DNA from: Trifolium pratense
Lineage: Eukaryota; Streptophyta; Magnoliopsida; Fabales; Fabaceae
Length of the DNA stretch: 64,000 bases
NCBI RefSeq assembly: GCF_020283565.1
Contig: NC_060061.1
Span: 37,113,362-37,177,361 of the forward strand
Direction of reading: 5' to 3'
Part shown: positions 1-15,300 of the stretch, piece by piece
Numbering within the stretch: position 1 is the first letter of the stretch
Layout: every line of letters begins with the position of its first letter
Notes under the pieces: model-generated
Database searches by the model: none
What the model was told of the DNA's origin: nothing
The model's input: the letters and a program-made list of their open reading frames with translations, nothing else
Translations under genes and position numbers: made by a program

Positions 1-332
1 CGATCTTGTTGCTTCAAAGTCTTGATTCTGTTACGGTTTATGACCGCTGGACACTAGAATTTGGCTTTTGGGCAAAATATGGTTCCTTCACTTGTAAGTC
101 TCTCGGAGTATGTGTTCGGGTCCTTGGTGACTTTTGGTTTCCTTTGAGTAAATTATTTTGGAAATCTTGGGTCCATTGAAATTCAAAGTCTTTATCCACT
201 TCATGTTGCTTAATTTGATAACATTTGTGGTTATATTCATTCACTGGTTTTATTTAATCAAACATAGCGTTCAAAATCATTGGTTTTTAAAATTGTTTTA
301 ATGTCAACTGTTTAGCATTTTGTTATTGATAG

Positions 333-3300
333 GTCAACTTCAATCTACCAAAGTTGGATGTGAATTTTGTGCATCATGAACATGGTCTTTCTATTGAAAA
401 CAACATCACAGGTATCCAATTGAAAAGCACCAAATCTCGATCCACTGAGGATGTTGGGGAGAGTACACGCCTTGATTTTCAACTGGAGTTTAGTGAAATT
501 CATGTACGAGTTTGACTGTTAATTTTGGTGAAGCTCTTGTAATATGATTTCTATTTTCATTTGTTTTGTTTCTTCCTGACAAAATTTCTGCCTTATTGAT
601 ATTACAGCTTCTTAGAGGAGCTGGTTCTTCCATCCTTGAGATATTGAAGTTGGATTTGGTTTCTTTTGTGTATATCCCAGTACAGGTAAATTATTTACAA
701 TCATAGTAGCCTTTGCAGTCAAGATTCAGAAGGAAAGGGATAGAAAACTGGAAAGTGTAAAATGGATTTTGAACCAGATTTTTCATTATTTGAACAAGTG
801 TTAGGGTACCTATTTATACAAACTATACAACACAGTCCGTTACTGACATCTGTCAGTAACCACTTATAACATAATGAGAGGTGATACAGTGTTCAACAGA
901 AAACCAGTACAACAGAATTAGTTACTGGCGCTGCCAGTAACTGTCTTTAACAATAAGGTGATACAGTGCTGCACACTTTGCAGCCTTATCATATACACTA
1001 ACATTGCGTCACTGTAAACTGGTTTTCCTTTTGCATCACTGTGAACTGGTATTCCTCTGTCTTTACTTTGCCTAGTTAAATTTACCCAAAATTAAGTCAT
1101 AAAATTGCAAACATAAAAAAATTTACTTTTATGAAAAGAATATTTATTGTAAAGCTAACATGGTGGTGAAGTGTTTTATCCTCAATAATTACCACCTGAG
1201 AATTTTTTGTGGCTACACAATAGATGGTTTTATTCTTGAAATTATCGTGCAAAGCCACATAATTTGGGGAAAGTATTTCTGCTGAAAGTTATTTTCGAGA
1301 ATCCCACAGTTGATAGTGGTACACATGAATATTGGTTATAATTTAAATGGGAGGAACCCTCACCCCATGAGCTAGCTTTTGGTGTTGAGTTGGTCCCAAA
1401 CCCGAATTCTAATATTTATCTATAAATTGCAAATTGAAAATGCTCGGATCATAAGAAGCTGAAATCGTTGCCATATATATATATATGTATGTATTTATGT
1501 TTGTGTGTTGTCGGAGTTAGGGAGTTTGCCCATGCACTTTACAGAAAGCAGTTGCTTCTTTTTAATTAAAAAAAGCAGATATGAATAGAATTGGATATAT
1601 AATTGAAGGATGACATGATAAGATACCCTAACATAATGCTTCCATTGTACTAGACCCGCAATTGACCCTGATATTCTAACAGAAAGATTGGAAATAAGGA
1701 TGAAAGTTATAAACAGTTCCATTTATTCTGTTTTTACTGTTGGCCTATCATAACATGATAGGTGGATTAAAACTGCCACATACAGCACAGACGTTACACT
1801 CCGTTAAATTGTTTTTCTCTTTTTTATTAACTAACGTTTCATTATCAATATTCAGTAACTCTGCAACCGCCCACCAGCCTATCACCATAGCAGTAAACTG
1901 GTAGTGCTCATGGAAGAAAACGGTTCCAAACACAATGCTCATAATAAAATTGAAATATTATTTAATTCAATTTTTTTAAATCAATAAGCCAATCATTATC
2001 TTCTCCTCCACCTTCCTTGTCCTCGTATTCTTGGCCTTGATAGCAGCAGTTTCATTTGGATTTTGTAATGCTTGATGATAGGTTAATAGTATACATGCGA
2101 TGTATGAAACGAGCAACCATACAAACACGCCCAAATTCATGCTCGACATGGGCACTTGTGGTTGCAGGAAAAAGGAAACACATTTTGGTGCTATGTGCGA
2201 TACGGTGGAGCATCAAACGGATCAGACAATATGCAGTATCGGCAAAATGGAGTTTGTGTTGACGATGCCGGCTTCCGGTAGTTCCATCACTGGGAACTTG
2301 GCACTTACGAGTTCATCGCTGTGGTTGTGGTTGAATGCGCTATGAAAACAGAGGTACTGATAAAACGGAAAGGAGATGACGGAGATATTACGGCGTTAAC
2401 TTGTTTTAAATGGGTTTAAAATAATTAATCCATGCGTCAAATTTTGGTTGGATAACAGTAAAAACAGCATATGCAGAACTGGGTATCAGTATTACCCTGT
2501 AAATGATAAATACAAGGAGGTTTAAAAAAGGAATGATGGTACCATAATAAAAACAGAAGTTTCAAGAAAGTTGGAACTTATTTCTTTTGGATACACAGGA
2601 ATCTGAAATTTGAAATTCTCATTTTTATTTTGCATTTCTCATATTTTGTATGTGTGTGTATTTTCAAAAGGAGCTTGTAAATCCCTTTCTGTATTTGATG
2701 TGGGAACTTATTATTTTTATTATTGTTATTGGATTCTTCTGTATCAGCCAATTTCACCTGTTAGAGCTGAAACTGAAATCAAGCTAGGCGGCACTCAGTG
2801 CAACATTATAATGAACAGGCTAAAGCCTTTGCTTCTCCTTCGTTTCTCAAAGAAGAAAAAAATGGTACTTATAGAAGAAACTTCTGTTGCGGTAAAGCCA
2901 CAATCAACTGATGGCAAGATCATCATGTGGACATGCAATGTCTCAGCTCCTGAGATGACAATAGTGCTCTTCGATATGGTTGGTTCACCCGTGTATCATG
3001 TAAGTATTGTGCTTATTTGTTTCTTCATTATTGTATAAGTTGCTAATAAAGTGTTAGAATGTTGAAACATTTCTAGGGAAAATGTTTCCAGTGGTTGCTA
3101 AAACACTGTAATGCATGGTTAGTATTAGTAATGTCTAATGTGATTTTGTTGTTTGGGATATTCAGGCATCTTAGCTCCTTTTTTTGTACAAGATTTAGTA
3201 AAACGAAGTGAAACTATACTAACATCATTCTAATTGTGCTAACAACATTACTAATTACAGATTTATATTGTTACACAATTTATTGGAGGTTTATTTTGTA

Positions 3301-6300
3301 CGTTTGAAATTGAAATTCCTTTCATTTAATTTATTATACATCGAATATCGATAATACCCGAGTTCTATTTTTTAAAGGTAGTTATCCTTGTTTTACATTT
3401 TTTGTTTTCCTTTAAATTAGCTCTGCGAAGAAACTGACACCGGTTTTATTGCTTTCCAATTCTAGGGATGTTCACAATCATCACATCTGTTTGCAAACAA
3501 CATTTCAAATACCGGGACTACAGTACATGTTGAACTTGGAGAGTTAAATCTTCACTTGGCTGATGAATATCAAGAGTTCTTAAAAGAAAGTGTTTTTGGC
3601 GTGGAATCAAATTGTGGCTCCATTATGCACATTGCAAAGGTTAGCTTAGATTGGGGGAAAAAGGACATGGAATCGTCTGAAGAGGATGGTCCTAGGCTTG
3701 GTTTATCTGTTGATGTGACTGGAATGGGAGTTTATCTTACTTTCAAGCGAATAGCGTCACTCATATCAACGGCCATATCATTCCAAGCTCTATTAAAAAC
3801 CCTATCTGCTTCAAAAAAAAAATTGACTCAGAGCCAAGGACGTTTAACAAAACCTTCTGGGAAGGGAACTCAGATTTTGAACTTTAATCTTGAGAGGTGT
3901 TCTGTATATGTTTGGGGTGAGACAGGGTGTGATAATGCAATTGTTCCAGACCCCAAGCGTGTTAATTATGGTTCACAAGGTGGTAGAGTTGTAATAGATG
4001 TATCAGCAGATGGTACTGCACGCAATGCCCACATAATGCCCAATATTTCCAATGAATACAAGAAGCTCAAGTACTCTGTCTCGCTTGAAATTTTTCAATT
4101 CAATTTGTGCATGAACAAAGAGAAACAGTCCACACAGATTGAACTCGAAAGAGCCAGATCTGTCTATCAAGAGTATATGGAGGAAAACCGTCCAGTAACA
4201 AAGGTGGCATTGCTTGATATGCAAAATGCTAAATTTGTACGGCGATCAGGTGGCCTAAAACAGATTGCTGTGTGTTCTCTTTTCAGTGCTACTGACATCA
4301 CTCTTAGGTGGGAGCCTGATGTACATCTATCACTAATTGAACTTGTACTGCAACTGAAGTTACTAGTACATAATAGCAAGCTTGAGCACATGGGAGATGC
4401 ATCTCATGGAAGAGATTCTAATGGGAAACAAGAAGCTACCTCTGAACCAGGGCATCTTGAAAAGCAGAAGCAGAAAGAATCAATATTTGCTGTTGATGTA
4501 GAAATGTTAAGTATTTCGGCTGGGCTAGGAGATGGAGTTGAGGGTATGGTTCAGGTGCAGTCAATTTTCTCTGAAAATGCTCGTATTGGAATGCTCCTTG
4601 AAGGACTTATGCTTAGTTTCAACGGGGCCAGGATCTTCAAGAGTAGTCGAATGCAAATTTCAAGAATTCCCAGTGTCTCTGATAGTGCATCTGATGGCAA
4701 AGGGCATACGGTCACAACATGGGATTGGGTAATCCAAGGTCTTGATGTTCACATTTGCATGCCATACAGATTGCAATTGCGTGCCATTGATGATGTCATT
4801 GAGAATATGTTACGAGGTTTGAAGCTCATAATTGCTTCAAAGACAAATTTGATTTTTCCTTTGAAGAAAGACAGCTCCAAAGTTAAGAAACCTAGTTCTG
4901 TACAATTTGGATGCCTAAAATTGTTCATACGCAAGTTAACCGCTGATATTGAAGAGGAACCAATTCAGGGATGGCTTGATGAACACTATCAGTTACTAAA
5001 AAAGGAGGCTGGTGAGTTAGCTATCCGGTTGAACTTTCTAGATGAATTAATATCGAAGGCAAAGCATGGTCCCAAATCTACAGACACCGTTAGTTCTTCT
5101 CAAGAAGGAAAAATTTCTTTTAACAATATTGAGGTTGATGTAAAAGATTCTTCTTCCGTTGAGTCCATAAGAGAAGAAATTTATAAAAGATCATTCCGAT
5201 CGTATTACAAGGCATGCCAGAATCTAGTGTTATCTGAAGGGTCAGGTGCTTGTAGAGAAGATTTCCAGGCTGGTTTCAAACCCAGTACTTCGAGGACTTC
5301 TCTTCTTTCTATATCTGCATCAGATTTAGATGTAACCTTGAAAAGAATTGATGGTGGAGATGCTGGGATGATTGAGGTTCTGAAAAAGCTTGATCCTGTT
5401 TGTCTTGAAAATGACATACCATTTTCCCGGCTGTATGGGGCAAATATCTTCCTAAATACGGGCTCTCTTGTGGTCCAACTTCGGAATTACACATATCCTC
5501 TTTTCTCCGGAAGTTCTGGTAAATGTGAAGGTCATCTTGTGTTGGCTCAGCAGGTAATATTAAGAGAACCTCATTGTCTCCCTTCCTTCTATAGGCACTT
5601 TTTTTAACTTAATTGTTGATTAATTTCTGTTATTATACACGGAATCATGGGCTTGGAGTGATGCAGTAAATGCTAACTGTTACGAGAAAAGATAGTAAAT
5701 TCAAGGATAAAATACCTGATTATCATACTTGACCCTCTTTGGGATAAAGTTTCGATAGAGAAGACAGTGGGAAGTTCATGAGCAAAGGATAAGATAACCT
5801 CCTAAAAAATCTACAAAATATTAAAACTAGGAAACTCTCTTCACGGAGCAGAGATTTTTCCTTTCACTCTGTATATTCCTGAGCGCCAAAAAGAAGCTAA
5901 CAACAAAATAAATAGCCTTGAAAATTCTCGCATTTCTCTGTTAAGTGTGCCATACAAGAAATTAATTAACTCTGGACAAATCCAGAAGTTTCTTATTTGT
6001 ATGAACTTTGAATGGGTATCTCATTACATTCACATCATCTTTAAAATCTAAATACTTGTTTTTAGGGTTAAATATGTTTTTAGTTCCTATAAAATATAAA
6101 AAATATTTAAAATGAAAAATTTAAGAATAATATTAATTTTAAAGTGTAAAATAAAAAATAATAAAGGTATTTTTTTTAAAATAAAACTTTAAATATGTAT
6201 GTAATTTCGTAATAGGGTTAATTTTTTTGTTTTATATAATTTAAATTTAAATAAACTCGAAGTGGTCAAATAAATTTCAAATTTAATAAAATATACACTT

Positions 6301-9300
6301 TATGAATAAAAAAAATATTGATATTACAAATTATTAAATTATAATAGGATGATTCTGTCATTTTATATGATCTTCAAAATCCATTGTCTTAGAATTATGG
6401 GTTGGGCCTAACCAGCGTTGTGTTAGTACGGTACGGAATACATGATTTTTAGAAAAAAAAGAAGGTATTAGTACGTTGGAAGCCCCTAATATGGACCCAA
6501 AACATAAGGGTCCAGTGGTGGACCTCATTAAATTACCACCTATAGCTTGTATATGAATATGTTAACCGGTTTTTTTAATTACTGAAGCTATTGGTTTTAT
6601 GGCTTTCCCTTCATTTATTTCCTTTACATTCATACTCAGAAAACATGAGTTCCATCGAAATGATTTTTTGTGTACAGTTCAAACAAAAAGCATATCCACT
6701 ATCCAAATAGACACATTTCAAACAAACAATGAATTTCTTCTGTTCTCCTTTTGTTTAATTTAATTTTTATTTTAATTTTGTTATAGAAAAATATCAAATA
6801 ACACACACAATGCCTTTTTGTTTAAAGGATAACTGATCAAGTATCAGATCCAAGTAATCGTCGGTCAAGAAAATGATGAGAACAACTATAATTAGAGAGA
6901 TAAACAACTTGGAAACCAAGTTCAGGTGCAGTGTAAGAAACAATTGAATATATGAGTAGCTCCTGCACTTTTGTACTGACACAAGATCGTGTTCTTCCGA
7001 ATTGCCACGTACATGCTCCCTATTTCTTCAGTTTAACACAAAAAATGATTTGTTGGAAACCAACAATGGTACCCATATTGTTTTTTAGAAGAGAATGAAT
7101 TGCAGATTGGTTTTGTTAGTGATTTGTGTTGCGGTAGTGTTGGGTTTTTACCCAACAGGTAGAAGAGAGACTAAAAAAAATTTAAACCCAAAATACGAAA
7201 TTTATGTTAAGGTTATTGTTATTGGCTGTAGCCAGTCATATTACGAGGTCCACTGTTGGTCCTTCATTTTTCGGTCCATATTAGGAGTTTCCTTGGTACG
7301 TTAATATAAAATATTAGAAAAATTATTTTTTTAAGTGAATTACTATCATCATGCTTTGAGGATTTACTTTTTTTTGTCCGCTGTTTCCACTAAAATGTAA
7401 TAAAAAATCAAAATATTTTAAGAGATGTTCTAACCGCCAATACGTTTTTGCTGCATCTACCATCCCAAATCAACCAAATAAAAATGGGTACGGTCAGTGC
7501 GTACCATACAAGTACCGTAGGCATACCCGGTAGATGTACTTCACCATTTTAGGAGTACCCTGGCTTCAGAGGGCCTAACTAATCCCTACAAAACAGTGGC
7601 TTGTAAGATGAGGATTGCCACTTCTTAGAAATACATGTTTAGGCCATCTCATATCCGATGTGTGACTCTTAACATTTTAAAATAAAAAATATTAAAATAT
7701 GAAAGTTATATAAATTAAAAATTATTTAATAGATTAAGTGTCTTACTAACATTGCCCTTAATTAAGGAATAAAGTGCCCTAGGGGCACGTGTTAGCATTT
7801 GCCATAAATTAAATGTAATTTTGTCATGAAGGTAACTTTGTCGTTTTAGTATAATGTATATCATATAATTATTTGGCCAATCTCAAGCATATAACGCTAT
7901 TTAGTTTGTTGGTGGTTATAAAAAACAGGATAGGATAAACTTTATCCTATCCTTATCCAAGTCTCTTATCCTATTTCTCCCTATCATATGCTGGCCATTA
8001 AACTAGACATAAGTTTTAGATGCAGTTGAATACTTTTATGTGCTATTTAATATTTTGGTTGTGAATTTTTCCTATGACTCTTAAAATAGAATTAGGATTT
8101 GGTTTGTTCTATAGAGATGGTGAAAGTAGGGAAAGAACAATTTATAAATGCGTAGGTTCGTATATTGTTCAGTAGTAAGACAGTTTTAGGTGAGTTGCTG
8201 TAGGCAACAGTATAATTGTTGGAACCATTTGAACTATCAAAGATAACCGCTTCATTAAATAGGCAGAGAAGCAAGTTACCAGTGAAAATTCTGGTAATTA
8301 TCTCAGATAGTTCGGTTGTTTTAGATAAGTCATATTATCTAATTACTACTTTATATATGTACATGATTGTATATTTCCTGTTACTAATACTGATTTTTTT
8401 ACCCTTTTGGAGGATTTAGCTGCATTTTATGCTGCAGTATTTCTGTTTCTTTGTCTTATTATTTATTTATTTCGACTAGGCAACTAGCTTTCAACCTCAA
8501 ATTTATCAAGATGTCTATGTTGGGAGATGGAGAAAGGTTCGCATGCTACGATCGGCTAGTGGTACTACTCCACCTATAAAGACATATTTGGATTTGCCAA
8601 TGCATTTCGAGAAAGGTGAGGTGTCATTTGGGGTGGGTTATGAACCAGCTTTTGCTGATGTTAGTTATGCTTTCACCGTAGCACTTCGGAGGGCTAATTT
8701 AAGTGTTAGGAATCCTGGTCCACTTATTCAGCCACCAAAAAAGGAGCGGAGTTTACCATGGTGGGATGACATGAGAAATTACATCCATGGAAAAGTTTCC
8801 TTACTGTTCTCAGAATCAAGATGGAATATTTTGGCAACTACAGATCCATATGAAAAGGTTGACAAACTTCAAATTGTAAGCAGCTGTATGGAAATTCACC
8901 AGTCCGACGGTCGTGTTTTTGTTTCTGCCAGTGATTTTAAGTTTTTATTAAGTAGTTTGGAGAGTTTGGCAAACCGATGTGGTTTTAAAATTCCAACAGG
9001 AGTCTCTGGTGCATTTTTGGAAGCCCCTATCTTTACTCTTGAAGTTACAATGGACTGGGAATGTGAATCTGGAGATCCCATGAATCATTATTTATTTGCA
9101 CTACCAGTTGAGGGAAAACCTCGCGACAAAGTATTTGATCCCTTTAGATCGACTTCTCTTTCTCTCCGATGGAACTTCTCTCTTAGACCCTTTCCTCTTT
9201 CATTAGAAAAAAATTCTCCACCTTCCTTTTCTAGGGATAATACTGAAGGGGGGGCTACTGTATTTGATCCTCCTCATGTGTCTCAAAATGTTTCACGTGT

Positions 9301-12300
9301 GTCCCCTACATTTAACTTTGGAGCTCATGATCTAGCATGGATATTACGATTCTGGAGCTTGAACTACAATCCTCCACATAAGCTGCGGAGCTTCTCTCGT
9401 TGGCGGCGTTTTGGAGTTTCGAGAGGTGCCAGGTCAGGCAATCTTTCACTAGATAAAGTGATGACTGAATTCATGCTTCGTCTAGATGCCACCCCAGCCT
9501 GTATAAAGAACATGCCTTTAGATGACGATGATCCAGCCAAAGGACTGACTTTCACAATGACAAAACTGAAGTATGAACTGTGTTATAGTAGGGGCAAGCA
9601 AAAATATACTTTTGAAAGCAAACGTGATATTCTTGATCTTGTTTACCAGGGTCTTGACCTTCATATGCTCAAAGCTTTCCTAAATAAGGAAGCCTGTGCT
9701 AGTGTTGCTAAAGTAGTCAACACGATACTGAAAAGTTCACAATCTGTATCCATGGACAAAATCACCTCTGACAAAGGTTACCTGACAGAGAAAAATCGTG
9801 ATGATGGTTTTTTATTGTCCTCTAATTACTTCACTATCAGAAGACAATCCTCAAAGGCTGATCCTGCTAGGTTACTTGCGTGGCAAGAAGCAGGAAGAAG
9901 AAATATTGAGATGACATATGTACGGTCTGAGTTTGAAAATGGCAGTGAAACTGATGAGCACATACGGTCTGACCCAAGTGATGATGATGGTTACAATGTG
10001 GTAATAGCTGACGGTTGTCAGCGTGTGTTTGTCTGTGGTCTTAAGCTTTTGTGGACCATCGAAAACAGAGATGCTGTTTGGGCCTGGGTTGGTGGCCTAT
10101 CCAAAGCCTTTGAGCCTCCAAAGCCTTCTCCATCTCGGCAGTATGCACAGAGGAAATTACTTGAGGAAAATAAAAGGCATAATGAAGCGGATTTAGGTCA
10201 AGATGATGGTTCAAAATGTCCTCCCACTGGTAAAATTTCTAAGCCTCCCTCTTCTCATCAAGCAGGTACTTCTGGGTCAACTTCATCTCCGTCAAATTCA
10301 GTTAAGGCAGACACCATGCTATCTGGTATGTCTTATATGCTTCATGAACTTTAATTAGCTGCTATGAATTTGGATATGCAAATTAGATTGGAGACCAGTA
10401 ACAAACAATAAATAGATAGTTAAATATACCATCTGTTGCTACAAATAGTATTATTGCTTGCAAGATTTTTTTAATTTTTTTTTTATGAAGCATGAAATAT
10501 TTTCACTTAGTTTTGTTCCCACTTTGTTTCCTCTTTTTGGTGCATTGGCAGCTAAGATGGAGAACATAGATGATTCAGACGGGACTCCACACTTCATGGT
10601 GAATGTCATTGAGCCGCAATTTAATCTTCACTCAGAGGATGCAAATGTAAGTTTGCAAAATGTGGACACTTAAAGAAGCAGGCAACTTTTGGGTTTTTGT
10701 TTTGCCTTCAATTTTGTTTTTGATTATCATTTTATTATCTGGATTATCAATCAATTTACTTGGCACCTTGTCTTGTTTTGAACATATAAATATGCTTTGC
10801 TCCTAGCAGTGGCAAAGTCTGCATAGCTTTGATCAACTGGCCCGCATTTTCTCCAAGTCTGCAGTGGGCCAGCTTGATTCAAGTTTAGTCCCCCTTTTCC
10901 TCCCTCTTCCATTTTTAGACTTAACTGGAGTAAGTAGATGAAATTAGTAACTTTAATTTGTTTGTTTTTGCTTCCATAATATGCAATTTTCATGTGTTTT
11001 TTGTGTAGTCTTTATTTGTTGAAACAAATGAGGTCAACGACCCAAAACTAAGCAAAGCATCTTTGACTAAAGAATCCTATTGAAAGAAGTTGGACATATC
11101 TGAGAAAACTTGGATGACAAGCTGGGACTTTTATGATATGGCATGACATGAATAGAATCATCTTGAGAGACTAAACACAATATTTTTATCATAATTTATT
11201 CATTCTAAGAGCACAAATATAATGGGGGTTTGGGCAGAAGATGTCATAGACACAACTGTTATGTTATTTTTGAAAGTGCTATTTGACATAAATGCATCTG
11301 ATCTATTAAATAAGTCAAAAATAGTAAAATACAAAGGGATATGAATGCCCTATTGCTGTGATTACATCGTGTCTTTTCTGTTTCTTCTCTACTACTTTGT
11401 TACTAGGAAAATAAGGAAGGAGATAAGATAACAAAGAGAGAGATTTATCTTGTTTGGTTAGCAAAGAAATATGAGAGAAGAAAATGTGGGACCCACCATT
11501 TTATAATCCTTGCTGAACAGCGACAAATGTGAGGGAGACAAACCTCATTTTTTTTCTTATTTCATTTATGTCTTTAACTTTTGTGTTTTCACATTTCACT
11601 GCTCTGTATCATGGCTGCCACTCCTTTTTTAACAATGCTTGATTGCACTTTGGTTCATCGACCAAACAAATATGTAGTTATGAATCAATCAAATAAAAAT
11701 AGATGAAAAGTAAAATAGAGTAGAGAATGATGGGGAGGGATTTTGGAAGGTCTGGAGAGGGAGATCTTGGAAGGAGGTGGCTTGAATGTGAATAGTGGTT
11801 GATAAATGTCGTAAAATGTGTTGTGAGTGTTGTGATTTATTGGTAAGTGAGTATGTCAGGTGTTATTTCAGTTCTGTTATTGTCTTTTACAAAACAATAC
11901 CATTTGTGCAGATAAAAATAAAATAAAAACCATTTGTCTCCTCACTTTTCTATCCAATCAAACAAAGGGAGAGAGAAGATAACCCTTATTTTTCTTTTCT
12001 CTGTTTTCTCTATCTAATACCAAAATATACAAAAATCTCCTCTTTCTCGCCACGTTCCATTTAAACAAAGTGTGCCTCTTCATGATGGAGAATATTACGC
12101 GCAGTCAAGAAATTCTATTAGTAATAAAATAGAAATTTATAACAGTACCAAAAGATGGAGGATAAGACCAGAAAATGAAAACAAAGACATAGAAGCAAAG
12201 GGCCTAAGCCTATTTAGTTATTGAAAAAGGTTTATATTTCCATTTCCGTTTTTCGCTTTTAAGTACAAAATTGTAACCTTGTTTTCATTTTGTTTCCTGT

Positions 12301-15300
12301 ACAAATATTTGAAAGCAGGAAATAATGTGAAAAGTGGTAGTTTTGTTGTATAAAAAGTAATTATTTACCTGTGAATTTGCAAACATAAAGTGCCATAATT
12401 GTCGGTGATTGTTATTTCTTTTACCTCATTGCTGCTTTGTTTCTTTGTTTGATAATATTTTTTCATTTAATGAAACTGTAGACACCATTCATGGTTTTAA
12501 AATAACCTCACTTTTTTCTTACAAACAGGGTAGATTTCTGCTTGCTGCTGTAAGTGGCCGTGTTTTGGCTCGGTCGTTTCATTCAGTCCTTCATGTTGGT
12601 TATGAGATGATTGAGAAAGCTTTTGGTGCTACGGATGTACATATTAATGAATACCAACCTGAAATGACATGGAAAAGAATGGAGTTCTCTGTTATGTTGG
12701 AGCACGTACAGGCTCATGTTGCACCAACAGATGTTGATCCTGGAGCTGGATTGCAGTGGCTTCCAAAAATTCTCAGAAGCTCTCCAAAAGTAATGCGTAC
12801 AGGTGCTCTTCTCGAGAGAGTTTTTATGCCTTGTGATATGTATTTTAGGTATACAAGGCACAAAGGTGGCACTCCAGAACTGAAAGTGAGCTATTTTATA
12901 CCTATGTTGCTAATATATAAATGAGTATTTTTTCCTATGTGCATATATTCCAATATATAAAAATCTTAGAAGAGTTTGTTTCTCTAGTTTGTAAATGTCA
13001 TTTCTCATCATGGCTATCAATACTCTGTTTCGAATGTTTCACTTTAGTTTAAAAAAGAGTTCTACTGCAGGTGAAACCCTTGAAGGAGCTCACATTCAGT
13101 TCTCGTAATATAACGGCAACAATGACATCTCGTCAGTTTCAGGTCATGCTGGATGTGTTGACCAATCTTCTCTTTGCACGCCTTCCAAAGTAATGACCGG
13201 CCCACTATCTCTTAGCGCTCATTCTAAGTTAATTTTAACTTTTTTTAATTTACCTATTTCAAACACTAGTATCCTGCAACTCACTCCACTCCTAATCACA
13301 ATGTTATTTATCTTACTGTTCATATATATATAAACTTTTAGAATTTTGTGTTGGGCTTAATTCAATCTTACAAAACTGGCTTGTAAGGTGAAGATTGTCT
13401 TTACTTATAAACCCATATCTAGGCCATCTCTCATCCAATATGGGACTCTTAGCACACCCCCTCACACCCAAAACTATTGGGCTTGATGCGTAGATATAAA
13501 TGGTGGGTGGTCCGATAGCAGAAACATCATGTGGCCCAATGAATCTTGGAGAGGCTCTGATACCATCTTAGAATTAGGGTTGAGCCTCACTCAACCCTAT
13601 ATAACCGGCTTGTAAGGTGTTGATTACCCCACTTATAAACATATCTTCAGACCATCTGTCATCCAATGTTGGAGTCTGAACATAAATGTATCAATTCATT
13701 TTAATGTTTACAACATTAATTAGTAATTACTCTTTCAAATTTGATGAGTTAATCTATGTCTGATTGTTATTAGAAAAGGTGTACTGCGGCATAAATGACT
13801 AGTTGACTACATAATCTAGGATCCCTATTGACTTCTTTCACAAGGTTCAGATCCCAGAGATTTCATTTCTGACAGATTTTTCAGCTGTTACTTTATTTTG
13901 ATAGAACAATATGCTGTTATGTAGTGTTAAGAGTCCCACATCGGTTGCGAGATGGCCTGAATATATGTTTATAAGTGAGGGAAATCCTCACCTTACAAAC
14001 TGGTTTTGTAAGGTTGAGTTAGACCCAACTTTCAATTCTTAGATGTAGGTACAGTTATTTGGCCAAGTGAAGCCTCACATAAGCATATAGCTCCATTTAT
14101 TATCGATTTTTAACCTTTTTTAATGCAGATACTGACTTGAAATAGTGGTTAGATGTTTATCCATGCTTGACTATTCTTCTTTTTAGATCTACAGTACTCT
14201 TTTATTAATTGTGTGAAAATAATTGTGTCAACTTGATATGTGTTGTTTTTAGATTTAATGCTTAAATAGTTTATATTTATTTAATTAAATGCTTGAATAT
14301 CATGCTCTTTTTATTTTCAAGCATTATAGTTAACAACACGATATTAAATCTAAAAAGACATATCAAGTTCATGGTTGATACACAAAGTGCAAGATTTATA
14401 TTCACAGATAGACTTTATAAAGTTAGTTAACTTGATTTGATCTTTTTTTTTCCTTTCAAGTAACTTACACAAAACCCAACATAGTCTCTGATATATGACA
14501 AGTTCTTTAAATTAAATGTGCATTCTACTCAACTCAGGCCTCGGAAAAGTAGCCTGTCCTTTCCTGCCGAAGATGATGATGATGTTGAAGAAGAAGCAGA
14601 TGAGGTGGTTCCTGATGGTATTGAAGAGGTGGAACTTGCAAAAATCAACCTTGAAAAAAGAGAGAGGGAACAAAAGTTGCTTCTTGATGATATTCGAAAA
14701 TTGTCTCTTTGGTGTGATCCTTCTGGAGATGTACATCCTGAAAAGGAAAGTGACTTGTGGATGATAACTGGTGGTAGATCTATCCTGGTATGAAATGAAC
14801 CTGGTTAACAATCTTCTAATTGATTTGAAAGTCTTGTTCAAATTATAGTTTCTTGTTCTTAAATCTTCTAGCTCTTAAATATCTTAAAAAATAAATCGGA
14901 TATGGACCATGCTTGGTGATATTTTTATGCCTGTGGTACTTTACACATGCATCCAATAATATACCAGCACATCATGTATTGTGTTTAAAAACACATGACG
15001 TGTCACATTCATTAAATGATGTGGCAACACATTATTGGATGCATGTGTAAAAAAACTTTACACTGACGGTGCATACAAATTAAACTCAATTGATAAACTT
15101 ATTCCGTGAATGGTAATCTTGTGGTATGCACCATGTAAATCAAGCAAGAATAGTTACCTTCAAACATTATACACTATGAAACATTAAAAATTCGATGATG
15201 TGTTTGAATTGCCCTGATGTTAATGATAGGTGCAAGCTTATTAAACACGAGTCTTTTCAAACTTATAGGTTTCGGAGATTTTACTCGTAAACTTTACTAG

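Noticed and set aside
2610..3038. Independent 142-residue protein
   Set aside because: It is SABRE exon 2748-2999 with chance extension into both introns.
7095..7304. Small secreted peptide (hydrophobic start MNCRLVLLVICVAVVLGF)
   Set aside because: It lies in a SABRE intron with no promoter context; the signal-peptide-like start is probably chance in T-rich sequence.
11400..12030. Large inverted-repeat element in a SABRE intron
   Set aside because: Complementarity between the purine and pyrimidine stretches is too weak to separate from low complexity.
12409..12924. Independent 171-residue protein
   Set aside because: It is SABRE exon 12529-12885 read through its flanking introns.
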